Shown here piece by piece: positions 44,267-52,450 of a stretch of 64,000 bases of DNA (the first letter of the stretch is position 1; each line of letters begins with the position of its first letter). Where the stretch lies: positions 61,089-125,088 of the forward strand of contig NZ_CABJCG010000019.1 in assembly GCF_902364025.1 (NCBI RefSeq), read 5' to 3'. The position numbers were made by a program, and so were the translations under genes. The notes beneath the pieces were generated by a model, which made no database searches, had not been told where the DNA came from, and saw nothing but the letters and a program-made list of their open reading frames with translations. The DNA comes from Enterocloster lavalensis (GTDB lineage: Bacteria; Bacillota; Clostridia; Lachnospirales; Lachnospiraceae).

Positions 44267-45715
44267 ATGAACAGAGTTAGGACAAGGTATGCACCGAGCC
44301 CCACGGGCCGGATGCATGTGGGAAATCTGAGAACGGCGCTGTACGCATATCTGATTGCAAAACATGAAGGCGGAGACTTCCTGCTCCGCATTGAAGATAC
44401 AGACCAGGAGCGCTACGTGGAGGGCGCGGTGGAGATCATCTACCAGACCTTAAAGGACACGGGTCTGATCCACGACGAGGGCCCGGACAAGGACGGCGGC
44501 TGCGGCCCCTACGTTCAGAGCGAGCGCCACAAAGCCGGAATCTACATGGAGTACGCGAAGATGCTGGTGGAGAAGGGCGAGGCCTACTATTGCTTCTGCA
44601 CCCCGGAGCGCCTGGAGAGCCTGCGCCGCACGGTGAACGGCGAGGAGATCATGAGCTATGACAAGCACTGCCTGAGCCTGTCGAAAGAAGAGGTGGAGGC
44701 CAACTTAAAGGCCGGAAAACCCTTTGTGATCCGCCAGAACAACCCCACCACCGGGACTACCACCTTCAACGACGAGATTTACGGGGATATCACGGTGGAC
44801 AACTCCGAGCTGGACGACATGGTGTTAATCAAGTCCGACGGCTACCCTACCTACAATTTCGCCAACGTGGTGGACGACCATCTGATGTCCATCTCCCACG
44901 TGGTGCGGGGCAACGAGTATCTGTCCTCCTCGCCCAAGTACAACCGCCTCTACGAGGCATTTGGCTGGGAAGTGCCGGTGTACGTGCACTGCCCGCTGAT
45001 CACCGACGAGAACCACCACAAGCTGAGCAAGCGCAGCGGACATTCCTCCTTTGAGGACCTGTTGGAGCAGGGCTTTCTGGCTGAGGCTGTGGTGAACTAC
45101 GTGGCCCTTCTCGGCTGGTCACCGGAGGACAACCGGGAAATCTTCTCCCTGGAGGAGATGGTGAAAGAGTTCGACTACCGCCGCATGAGCAAGTCACCGG
45201 CCGTATTCGATATGACCAAGCTGCGCTGGATGAACAGCGAGTATATGAAGTCCATGGACTTTGACCGTTTCTTTGAGATGGCCCTTCCTTATATTAAGGA
45301 AGTGATTCACAAGGATCTGGACTTAAGGAAGATCGCCTCCATGGTGAAAACCCGTATCGAGGTGTTCCCGGACATTGCCGGACACATCGATTTCTTCCAG
45401 GAGCTGCCCGAGTACGACGCAGCCATGTACACCCACAAGAAGATGAAGACCAACAGCGAGACCTCCTTAAAGGTGCTCACCGACGTGCTGCCCATCCTGG
45501 AAGCCCAGGAGGATTTCACCAACGACGGCCTCTACGAGGTTATCTCCAAGTACGTGGCGGACACCGGCGTCAAGACCGGTTTTGTGATGTGGCCCATCCG
45601 CACCGCCGTTTCCGGCAAGCAGATGACCCCGGCGGGCGCCACGGAGATTATGGAGGTGCTGGGCAAGGAGGAATCCCTGGCCAGAATCCGCAAAGGAATC
45701 GAGAAATTATCATAA
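44267..45715 (+). CDS. gltX: Glutamyl-tRNA synthetase
   Basis: The 482-residue class I synthetase has the HIGH-type motif in [18 protein letters not shown] and the KMSKS-type motif in [15 protein letters not shown]. The full-length catalytic core and helical anticodon-binding domain are present. It charges tRNA-Glu and in many clostridia also supplies Glu-tRNA-Gln. Start ATG 44267 behind TAGGAGA. HipA toxins of the type encoded at 27.5 kb target this enzyme in E. coli. Confidence 0.97.
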   Translation: MNRVRTRYAPSPTGRMHVGNLRTALYAYLIAKHEGGDFLLRIEDTDQERYVEGAVEIIYQTLKDTGLIHDEGPDKDGGCGPYVQSERHKAGIYMEYAKMLVEKGEAYYCFCTPERLESLRRTVNGEEIMSYDKHCLSLSKEEVEANLKAGKPFVIRQNNPTTGTTTFNDEIYGDITVDNSELDDMVLIKSDGYPTYNFANVVDDHLMSISHVVRGNEYLSSSPKYNRLYEAFGWEVPVYVHCPLITDENHHKLSKRSGHSSFEDLLEQGFLAEAVVNYVALLGWSPEDNREIFSLEEMVKEFDYRRMSKSPAVFDMTKLRWMNSEYMKSMDFDRFFEMALPYIKEVIHKDLDLRKIASMVKTRIEVFPDIAGHIDFFQELPEYDAAMYTHKKMKTNSETSLKVLTDVLPILEAQEDFTNDGLYEVISKYVADTGVKTGFVMWPIRTAVSGKQMTPAGATEIMEVLGKEESLARIRKGIEKLS

Positions 45716-45727
45716 GGCGGGATCAGA

Positions 45728-47557
45728 ATGGCGTTTAATGAAGCCCAGTTACAAGCGATCCGGCATGGGGACGGCCCGGCCCTGATTCTGGCCGGCCCCG
45801 GTTCCGGAAAAACCACGGTGATTACCAACCGCATCCGTTTTCTGACTGAGGAGGAGGGCGTGAACCCCTCCTCCATTCTGGTGATCACCTTTACCCGGGC
45901 CGCGGCCACGGAGATGCAGAAACGCTATGAACAGATGACGCAGACAGGATGTGCAAAGCCCGCCTTCGGGACCTTCCATTCTGTCTTTTTTATGATACTC
46001 AAACTGGCCTACCGCTACGATGCGAACAGTATTGTGCGGGAGGAGCAGCGGGTGGAATTTCTGCGGGAGCTGTTAAAACGGCACGAGATCGAAACGGAGG
46101 ACGAGAGCGAGTTTATCTCCGGCGTGCTCAGCGAGATCAGCATGGTCAAGGGGGAGATGATCGGCGTGGAGCACTATTACGCCAAAAGCTGCTCCGCCGA
46201 CGTGTTCCGGCGGCTGTACAAGGGTTATGATGCGGCCCTTCGGGGAGCGGGCCTTCTGGATTTCGACGACATGCTGGTGATGTGCCGGGAGCTGTTTGAA
46301 CAGCGGGCGGACATTTTGCAGGCATGGCAGAGGAAATACCGGTACATACTAATCGATGAGTTCCAGGATATCAACCGCATCCAGTATGAGGTGATCCGCA
46401 TGATGGCCCTGCCGGAGAACAACCTGTTTATCGTGGGCGACGACGACCAGTCCATATACCGGTTCCGGGGAGCCAGGCCGGAGATCATGTTGGGATTTGA
46501 GAAGGATTACCCGGGAACCGAGAAGATTCTTCTGGATCAGAATTACCGCTCCACCGCGCAGATCATCGGAGCGGCCGGACAGCTGATTGGCCACAACAAA
46601 ACCCGTTTTTCCAAGGATATCAGAGCGGTCCGCGGGCCGGGTCACTCCGTGGTGGCAAAGGAGTTCGCCGATCCGGGGGCGGAGGCAAGGGCCATCGCCG
46701 CCCAACTGCGGGACTACATGCGCCTGGGTGTGCCCTACGAGGACATCGCCGTGCTGTACCGGACCAACATCGGCCCCCGCCGCCTGGTGGAGGTATTGAT
46801 GGAGTACAATATTCCCTTCCACATGCGGGACAAATTGCCGAATCTCTACGAACACTGGATCGCCAGGGATATTCTGGCCTATCTGCGGGCTGCGGCAGGG
46901 GACATGAGCCGGGCAAACCTGCTGCGGATCATCAACCGGCCCATAAGGTATATCAGCCGTGACGCCCTGGACGGAAAGACCATCTCCCTGGAAGCGGTGA
47001 AATCCTTTTACCAGGACCGGGAGTGGATGGTGGAGCGGGTGGAGCAGCTGGAGTACGACCTGAAAAACATCCGCAGTCTGCCCCCCGGCAAGGCGGTGAA
47101 CTATATCCGCAAGGCGGTGGGCTACGACGATTACCTGCGGGAATACGCGGGGGAACGCCAGCTGGACCCCGAGGAGCTGCGGGAGGTGCTGGACCAGCTT
47201 CAGGAGAGCGCCATGCCCCACACTTCTTTGGAGGAGTGGGAGGCGTACATGGAGAATTACAGGCGGAAACTGGAGGAGCAGGCGGCTTCCCGGCAGCTCC
47301 GGCAGGAGGGCGTGCATCTCATGACCATGCACAGCTCCAAGGGGCTGGAATTCCGGGTGGTGTTCATTTTGGACGCCAACGAGGGCGTGACGCCCCATCA
47401 CAAGGCGGCGTTGGCCGCCGACCTGGAGGAAGAACGCCGGATGTTCTACGTGGCTATGACCAGGGCGAAGGACCGGCTTCATGTCTATTATGTGAAAGAG
47501 CGGTACCACAAGAAACAGGCGGTATCGCGTTTTGTGGAGGAGGCGCAGATTATTTGA
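45728..47557 (+). CDS. UvrD/Rep-family DNA helicase
   Basis: The 609-residue superfamily 1A helicase has motif I GPGSGKTTV, the Q-motif FNEAQLQAIRHGDG, motif II DEFQD, motif III GDDDQSIYRFRGA, and motifs V-VI in LMTMHSSKGLEF and RRMFYVAMTRAKDRL. It is about 100 residues shorter than PcrA/UvrD, mainly at the C-terminus. It unwinds DNA during repair or replication restart. It begins 12 bases after gltX and its stop overlaps the TTG start of the next gene. Confidence 0.93.
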   Translation: MAFNEAQLQAIRHGDGPALILAGPGSGKTTVITNRIRFLTEEEGVNPSSILVITFTRAAATEMQKRYEQMTQTGCAKPAFGTFHSVFFMILKLAYRYDANSIVREEQRVEFLRELLKRHEIETEDESEFISGVLSEISMVKGEMIGVEHYYAKSCSADVFRRLYKGYDAALRGAGLLDFDDMLVMCRELFEQRADILQAWQRKYRYILIDEFQDINRIQYEVIRMMALPENNLFIVGDDDQSIYRFRGARPEIMLGFEKDYPGTEKILLDQNYRSTAQIIGAAGQLIGHNKTRFSKDIRAVRGPGHSVVAKEFADPGAEARAIAAQLRDYMRLGVPYEDIAVLYRTNIGPRRLVEVLMEYNIPFHMRDKLPNLYEHWIARDILAYLRAAAGDMSRANLLRIINRPIRYISRDALDGKTISLEAVKSFYQDREWMVERVEQLEYDLKNIRSLPPGKAVNYIRKAVGYDDYLREYAGERQLDPEELREVLDQLQESAMPHTSLEEWEAYMENYRRKLEEQAASRQLRQEGVHLMTMHSSKGLEFRVVFILDANEGVTPHHKAALAADLEEERRMFYVAMTRAKDRLHVYYVKERYHKKQAVSRFVEEAQII

Positions 47558-48417
47558 ACGGTTTGGTGCATATTTACTGTGGCGACGGCAAGGGAAAGAC
47601 CACCGCGGCCCTGGGACTGGCCCTGCGGGCAGCGGGCAACGGCGTCCCGGTGGTGATCGCCCGTTTTTTAAAAAATGACGGGTCCGGGGAAGTGGGAATT
47701 CTGGAAAATGTACCCGGCGTGTATTTGTTCCACTGCGAGCGCCAGTTCGGGTTCACCTGGACTATGAGCGAGGAGCAGAAGGCGGAAGCTGGGGAGTATT
47801 TTACCAGATTATTTGAACGCGCGTGGGAGATGGGGTGTAAGACGGTGCGAGAGAGCGTGGAGGGCGCTGGAAAGGCGGATGGCTGCATGGCTGGGGAAAA
47901 CTGGGGGAGCGATTCTGTGTCAGATGGTTCCAGTCGACGGGATAGCGGTGTTTGTGGTACTGGGGCCTCCGTTTCTGGGTCCCCTGTTTCTGGGTCCCCC
48001 ATTTCTGGCCCCCCCGCTTCTGGGTCCCCCGTTTCTGGTCCCCCCACTTCTGGGTTCCCCGTTTCTGGGTCCCCCACTTCTGGGTCCCTCGTCTCTGGGT
48101 CTCCCGTCTCTGGGTCCCTCGTCTCTGGGTCCCCTGTCTCCGTGCCCTCCGCCTCCGTGCCCCTTACCTCCCCGCCCTGTGAAATCCGGGCGCTGCTGGT
48201 GCTGGACGAGATTATGGCCGCGGTAAACAGCGGATTTGTAGCAAACGAGAGCCTTTTAGCGGCCCTGGATCACCGGCCGGACGGCCTGGAGGTGGTGCTG
48301 ACCGGTCGCGGACCGTCTGAGGAGCTGCTCTCCCGGGCCGACTATGTGACGGAAATGCGGGCGGTGAAGCACCCATACGAAAAAGGAGTGGGAGCCAGAA
48401 AAGGCGTAGAATATTAA
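47554..48417 (+). CDS. cobO: Cob(I)alamin adenosyltransferase (CobO/BtuR type) with long repeat insertion
   Basis: The N-terminus (LVHIYCGDGKGKTTAALGLALRAAG, P-loop at about 10-17) and the C-terminal part (RALLVLDEIMAAV, VVLTGRGPSEELL, MRAVKHPYEKGVGARKGVEY) are those of CobO/BtuR. That enzyme transfers adenosine from ATP to cob(I)alamin. Between them, about residues 94-209 are foreign to the family. Residues 140-209 are a Ser-Gly-Pro/Val-rich tandem repeat encoded by 15-base units. Typical CobO has about 175-200 residues, this has 287. The insertion lies just before the Walker B-like strand. TTG 47554 overlaps the helicase stop and has GGAGGAGG upstream. Confidence 0.88.
   Translation: MNGLVHIYCGDGKGKTTAALGLALRAAGNGVPVVIARFLKNDGSGEVGILENVPGVYLFHCERQFGFTWTMSEEQKAEAGEYFTRLFERAWEMGCKTVRESVEGAGKADGCMAGENWGSDSVSDGSSRRDSGVCGTGASVSGSPVSGSPISGPPASGSPVSGPPTSGFPVSGSPTSGSLVSGSPVSGSLVSGSPVSVPSASVPLTSPPCEIRALLVLDEIMAAVNSGFVANESLLAALDHRPDGLEVVLTGRGPSEELLSRADYVTEMRAVKHPYEKGVGARKGVEY
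47971..48180 (+). repeat. 15-bp tandem repeat inside the cobO coding region
   Basis: About eleven well-conserved units of GTTTCTGGGTCCCCC (47971-48135) are followed by three degenerate ones. The unit is a multiple of three, so copy-number change keeps the frame. Each unit encodes Val/Ile/Ala/Thr-Ser-Gly-Ser/Pro-Pro/Leu. Units are nearly identical, which suggests recent expansion by slippage. Confidence 0.92.
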
Positions 48418-48497
48418 CTTGCATTTTTGGCTATAGTCTGATAGAGTGTAAACAGAAGAACCTGTAAAATATTACAATTTAAGAGAGGTATTGAAAC

Positions 48498-48833
48498 ATG
48501 GCAGATGAGAAGAATCTGAATGAAGAGGAAGATCAGGAGATGACCGTCACCCTCACCCTGGACGACGATACGGAGGTAGAGTGTGTAGTCCTGACCATCT
48601 TTAAGGCTGGCGAGCGCGAGTACATCGCACTGCTTCCCATGGAAGGCGCAGATTCGGAGGAAGGGGAGGTTTATCTCTACCGTTACAGCGAGAGCGAGGA
48701 CGGCGCGCCTACCCTGGACAACATCGAGGACGACGACGAGTACGAGATCGTGGCCGAGGCATTCGACGAGCTGCTGGACGAGCAGGAGTACGACGAGCTG
48801 GTAGGCGAGGATGAGCTGGAGGAAGAAGAGTAA
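48498..48833 (+). CDS. DUF1292 family acidic protein
   Basis: This 111-residue, strongly acidic protein has the DUF1292 pattern: TVTLTLDDDTEVECVVLTIF, then REYIALLP, then VYLYRYSE and a glutamate/aspartate-rich tail. It is a small cytoplasmic Firmicute protein found next to yrrK/yqgF-type genes in others (YrzB). Function unknown. The ribosome binding site is AGAGAGG. Confidence 0.9.
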   Translation: MADEKNLNEEEDQEMTVTLTLDDDTEVECVVLTIFKAGEREYIALLPMEGADSEEGEVYLYRYSESEDGAPTLDNIEDDDEYEIVAEAFDELLDEQEYDELVGEDELEEEE

Positions 48834-48860
48834 ACTGTTGCAGGACAAATGAATCGATGA

Positions 48861-48903
48861 ATCCTATTTCCCCTGTGGCCGGATGGCTGTGGGGGATTTT
48901 TTT
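48861..48903 (+). terminator. Probable terminator after the DUF1292 gene
   Basis: ATCC and CCCC in the 5' part pair with GGGGGAT in the 3' part and GGCC with GGCT nearer the loop, followed by a run of T. The stem has an internal loop, so it is less certain than other terminators here. Confidence 0.5.
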
Positions 48904-48937
48904 GCGCTTGGGAGAGGGGAAGTGGATAGGAGTTTTT

Positions 48938-48957
48938 GGGGAAATGTGTACAATATG
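48938..48957 (+). promoter_or_regulatory. Promoter-like element before cas6, shared with the CRISPR leader
   Basis: GGGGAAATGTGTACAATATG occurs here and again with two changes at 58598-58617 in front of the CRISPR array. TACAAT at 48949-48954 can serve as -10; the -35 is poor. The shared element suggests that the cas operon and the array are controlled together. Confidence 0.6.
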
Positions 48958-49034
48958 TCGAAGCTTGTCGGGGATGGGGGTGATTTTCTGGATATTATGT
49001 GGTAAACTTAAGAATATGGAAGAAGGTGGGATTT

Positions 49035-49955
49035 TTGTTTGAATATTTGAAGGTAACAACCCTGGAGGCAGTATTTACCGCAAGGGGGGCCGGACGGCTG
49101 CCGGAGTATCTTGGATCTACCATACGCGGAATATTGGGGCACTGCTTCCGGGATTTTGTCTGCGATATGCGGGCCACCAAGTGTTTTGCCTGTGAAAAGC
49201 AGTCCGGTTGTCTCTATGTGCGCAATTTTGCCAACACCGGCGGACAGGGAGGCGCAATCAACCCCTATGTGCTTTTGTCCTGCACCCAGGGAAAGACGGA
49301 GTGGAAGCCGGGTGACGAGTGCAAGTTCCGCCTGACGTTGTTTGGTACTGCGGCGGAGAGCCCGGGAATCTATATGGATGCGCTGCTGGCAATGGAGAGA
49401 CGGGGATGGGGAGTGGCCAAGATCCCCTTCGTCCTGAACCGGGTGGTGGACTGGGAGACGGGCAGGCTGATCTACGGAGCGGGCAGACCATATCTGCGCA
49501 ATCTCACGCCACACGCCATGGAAATCCGGCCTGTAAACGCTAGAAGCGTTATGGTCTCCTTCCAGACGCCGGTGCGGATCGTGGCGGGGAAAACACTGTT
49601 TACCAGCCTGCCCTTCCAGGAGCTGGTGCGTTTCCTGATGGGACGCTTTGCGCAGATGACCCAGGCGTACACGGATTACGTGATGGAGTGGGATCAGGAG
49701 GAGATGCTCAGGCAGGCCGGGCAGATTAAGACCGTGGCCGAGCATTGGAATTATCTGGATTTTTCTCGGTATTCCATCAACAGCCCCAACGGAAAGCTGG
49801 AACTGCCCGCCCGGACCGGCTGGGCCCTGTACGAGGGCGATCTGGGGGCATTTGTGCCTTATCTGGAGGCAGGGCGTTATCTGCACGTGGGGAAAAATAC
49901 TACGATTGGGTTTGGTAGGTATGAACTGTATTATGACGGAGGGTTTACGGTATGA
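49035..49955 (+). CDS. cas6: CRISPR pre-crRNA endoribonuclease Cas6
   Basis: The 306-residue RAMP protein has the Cas6 features of type III loci. An N-terminal ferredoxin-like domain has LGSTIRGILGHCFRDFVC and a cysteine group (KCFACEKQSGCLY) that may bind zinc. The C-terminal domain ends with the glycine-rich loop VGKNTTIGFGRYEL. It would cut array transcripts within the repeat, whose 7-bp stem-loop and ATTGAAAT 3' end fit Cas6 processing. The start is uncertain: TTG 49035 lies behind AAGGTGGG, and the frame is open to GTG 48999. First gene of the cas operon; overlaps the next by four bases. Confidence 0.88.
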   Translation: MFEYLKVTTLEAVFTARGAGRLPEYLGSTIRGILGHCFRDFVCDMRATKCFACEKQSGCLYVRNFANTGGQGGAINPYVLLSCTQGKTEWKPGDECKFRLTLFGTAAESPGIYMDALLAMERRGWGVAKIPFVLNRVVDWETGRLIYGAGRPYLRNLTPHAMEIRPVNARSVMVSFQTPVRIVAGKTLFTSLPFQELVRFLMGRFAQMTQAYTDYVMEWDQEEMLRQAGQIKTVAEHWNYLDFSRYSINSPNGKLELPARTGWALYEGDLGAFVPYLEAGRYLHVGKNTTIGFGRYELYYDGGFTV

Positions 49956-50908
49956 CGGAACAAGTAGTGAATACAGCGATTGAAAAAATTGCGAAGAATT
50001 ATAACCAGTTGGAGCAGTCACTGGTGAATCAGTTGCGACTGGAGGTGCCGAACCATCAGTTGACGGTTGGTACATACAGGGAGCGGGTCTGGAAAAGCCT
50101 TTTCGAGATGATCATCCCGAAAAAGTATTGTATTGAGCAGAGTGTTTTCATCATTGACTCCTATGGGAACATCTCCCGAGAGGTGGACCTGGCGGTGTAT
50201 GATGAAATGTATACGCCTTACATCTTTAATTACGGGGAGATCAAGTTTATTCCCATTGAGGCGGTGGCGGTGGTGGTGCAGTGTAAGAGCGGGGTTAATG
50301 ATACGGCAACTACGGAAAATGTGATAGAGTGGGTCAATACAGTTAAAGCGCTAAAGACTTCAATGGACTCTGTTACAAGGACCATTACGGATTTGGTAGA
50401 CAATTATGACCGAAGCCTGCACAGCAAAATTCTTACCCAGACATCAACACGCCCAATCACGATATTGTGCGCGACGGAAATGGGCAGATCAATGCGTACG
50501 AAATTGCTGAACGAATTTGACATACTTTTGTTCGTGGAGGACATCGGCACTGGCAAAGACGGAAAGAAAAAGGCAAGGCTGGTAAAACAGATTCCTGGTG
50601 AGGAGAAGAATTTTATCCAGTGGAATGATGAGCTGAACCATTCTATGCACAGTGACCGGGAGAAAGAAGAAGCGGAATATATGATGGGAAGGAAGAAGGA
50701 GGCATTAAACTCCATAGAGTCCCTAAAGAGGCGCAACCTCACCCAACTCCGCGTCACAAACCACCAGGAAGAGGAGAACACCATCCTGTCCCTCACCTTC
50801 CAGCTCAACCAGCTTCTAATGTTCCTCAACAACCCCATGCTGTTCCCGCACAGAGCCTACGCAAGGATGTTTACGAAAAACCTGGGCGGAAAAATACAGG
50901 AGGATTAA
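49952..50908 (+). CDS. DUF6602-like PD-(D/E)XK nuclease-type protein in the cas operon
   Basis: The 318-residue protein has a PD-(D/E)XK-like core: GTYRERVWKSLFEMIIP (E44), EVDLAVYDE (D79) and AVVVQCKS (Q110 and K112). This D...QxK pattern resembles the DUF6602 family, known from defence-associated loci. The rest is helical, with no CARF or SAVED domain and no TM segment. It overlaps cas6 by four bases (ATGA) and is followed by cas10 after three bases, so it is co-translated with the effector genes. It could be a nuclease recruited by the complex, but activity is not shown by sequence alone. Confidence 0.7.
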   Translation: MTEQVVNTAIEKIAKNYNQLEQSLVNQLRLEVPNHQLTVGTYRERVWKSLFEMIIPKKYCIEQSVFIIDSYGNISREVDLAVYDEMYTPYIFNYGEIKFIPIEAVAVVVQCKSGVNDTATTENVIEWVNTVKALKTSMDSVTRTITDLVDNYDRSLHSKILTQTSTRPITILCATEMGRSMRTKLLNEFDILLFVEDIGTGKDGKKKARLVKQIPGEEKNFIQWNDELNHSMHSDREKEEAEYMMGRKKEALNSIESLKRRNLTQLRVTNHQEEENTILSLTFQLNQLLMFLNNPMLFPHRAYARMFTKNLGGKIQED

Positions 50909-50911
50909 ACC

Positions 50912-52450
50912 GTGAGTCAATATATTCTTGCAAAATACGATGTGAGTGGGATTCAGAGCTACATTTTCGCCTCAAGGCAGCTGCGGGAAAATGTGGGCGC
51001 ATCCCAAAACGTCGGGCGGATTCTGAGGGAAACCCTCCCCGGCGTACTGACGGAGTGGGCAATGTCTTGCCCGGATACCGTGAGAACCAACTGGGAAGAC
51101 CCTAAAAACTGGGAATTTTCCCTGCCCAAAACCGAGGAACTGCTTGCGGAAATTTTATACATCGGCGGCGGAAACGCTTTCGTCGTTTACCGCGATGAGA
51201 CAGCCTACAATCAAGTCAGCAGACTGTTTGCCATGAAAATGATGGAACAATGCCAGGGTGTGACCGTGCTTTCCGCCCATGTGGAAGCAAACCCGGACAA
51301 TTTCCCCGGCGACTTGGAGCGCTTAAACCAGGAAATGGCCCAATTAAAGCGCCGTCTGCGCCGTCCCCAGCCCTTGTCCTCCTACGCGGTTGTGGAACAG
51401 GACGGATTCGACGGAAGCCCGGTCACCCACCTGGAAAGCCGTGGGGAAGCAAGCACAAAACTGTCCGAATTGCGGTATGAAAAGCGCAGGGACAGCATGT
51501 CCAACGGCGCAAAGACCCAGCCCGGGCGGTACGCGCTGGAGATGGAGGACTTGGCGGAACAAAAAGGAGAAAACAGCTATATCGCGGTGATTCACATCGA
51601 CGGCAACAACATGGGGGAACTGGTTCAAAAACTCATGGATCAAAACCCCACCTACGAGACGGCAGTTCCGGCCATGCGGCAGCTTTCCGCCGGAATCGCA
51701 CAGCGGAACCGCCAGGCCAGCGAGGCCATGGAGACGGCCTTTGCGTCCATATTTGACAGGGAAACGCTCCCCCTGCGCCCGCTGATCATGGACGGGGACG
51801 ACATGACGTTTCTCTGCTGCTGCAAGGCCGGAATCGGGGCCGCGGTTGCCTGTCTGCGAAGGCTGCTTCAGCTCTCGGATCAGAAGCTGCCGCTCTCGGC
51901 CTGCGCCGGCATCGCATTTGTCCACAATCATTTCCCCTTCAGCATCGCCTACGATGCTGCGGAGGCGTGCTGTTCCAGGGCGAAAAACCGCTGGTACCAG
52001 GAGAAAGACGACAAAACGGCATACCTGGATTTTCAGGTGGTTCAGGGCGCGTTTGTAAAGGGACTCAAGGACGAAGCGCAGCTGGAAACACTTAGAGTCC
52101 GCCCATTCCGCGTTGCGGAAAAAGTGGACCTGCGGTCCGAGGATTCCATCGACCGTCTGCGCCAGACCCTGGGGCGGATGGCGCCCGACGGCGGGATACA
52201 GAGGCAGTGGCCCATGACCAGGCTGCGCCGCCTGTATCAGGCGTACCGTCTGGGCCAGGATCATGTGGATTTGCTGAAAAAAGAATACGCCTCCCGGGGT
52301 TACACCGTCTCACAGTTGACAGGAGAGAGCGCAGTGACCTCCGGCCGGAAGGACGGCGGCATCTTTGACGCGCTGGAAACGCTGGACTTTTACGACGGGA
52401 ACATTTGGCGCGGCTTTTGGGAAGCAGTTGATAAGGAGGACGCTCTATGA
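50912..52450 (+). CDS. cas10: Type III Cas10 without HD domain
   Basis: The 512-residue protein begins directly with the palm-type sequence YDVSGIQSYIFAS, without the N-terminal HD nuclease of standard Cas10. Palm 1 continues with IAVIHIDGNNMGELV. The cyclase motif reads D294-G-D-D297 (in LIMDGDDMTFL) instead of GGDD, so the two aspartates stay while the first glycine is changed. The zinc ribbon is not evident. Cas10 anchors the crRNA 5' end and may make cyclic oligoadenylate. GTG start behind AGGAGG. It overlaps the next gene by four bases. Confidence 0.9.
   Translation: MSQYILAKYDVSGIQSYIFASRQLRENVGASQNVGRILRETLPGVLTEWAMSCPDTVRTNWEDPKNWEFSLPKTEELLAEILYIGGGNAFVVYRDETAYNQVSRLFAMKMMEQCQGVTVLSAHVEANPDNFPGDLERLNQEMAQLKRRLRRPQPLSSYAVVEQDGFDGSPVTHLESRGEASTKLSELRYEKRRDSMSNGAKTQPGRYALEMEDLAEQKGENSYIAVIHIDGNNMGELVQKLMDQNPTYETAVPAMRQLSAGIAQRNRQASEAMETAFASIFDRETLPLRPLIMDGDDMTFLCCCKAGIGAAVACLRRLLQLSDQKLPLSACAGIAFVHNHFPFSIAYDAAEACCSRAKNRWYQEKDDKTAYLDFQVVQGAFVKGLKDEAQLETLRVRPFRVAEKVDLRSEDSIDRLRQTLGRMAPDGGIQRQWPMTRLRRLYQAYRLGQDHVDLLKKEYASRGYTVSQLTGESAVTSGRKDGGIFDALETLDFYDGNIWRGFWEAVDKEDAL

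Noticed and set aside
46349..47509. Minus-strand open frame of 386 residues opposite the helicase
   Set aside because: Helicase motifs on the plus strand are complete; the reverse frame is histidine- and valine-rich noise.
47023..47553. Extension of the cobO frame upstream through the helicase gene
   Set aside because: The frame is open but its translation is Gly/Arg/Ala noise; homology to CobO starts at the TTG at 47554, which has its own ribosome binding site.
47952..48182. Frame giving W-V-P-R-F-W-type repeats over the cobO tandem repeat
   Set aside because: It is the second reading of the 15-base units; the CobO frame continues on both sides and is the coding one.
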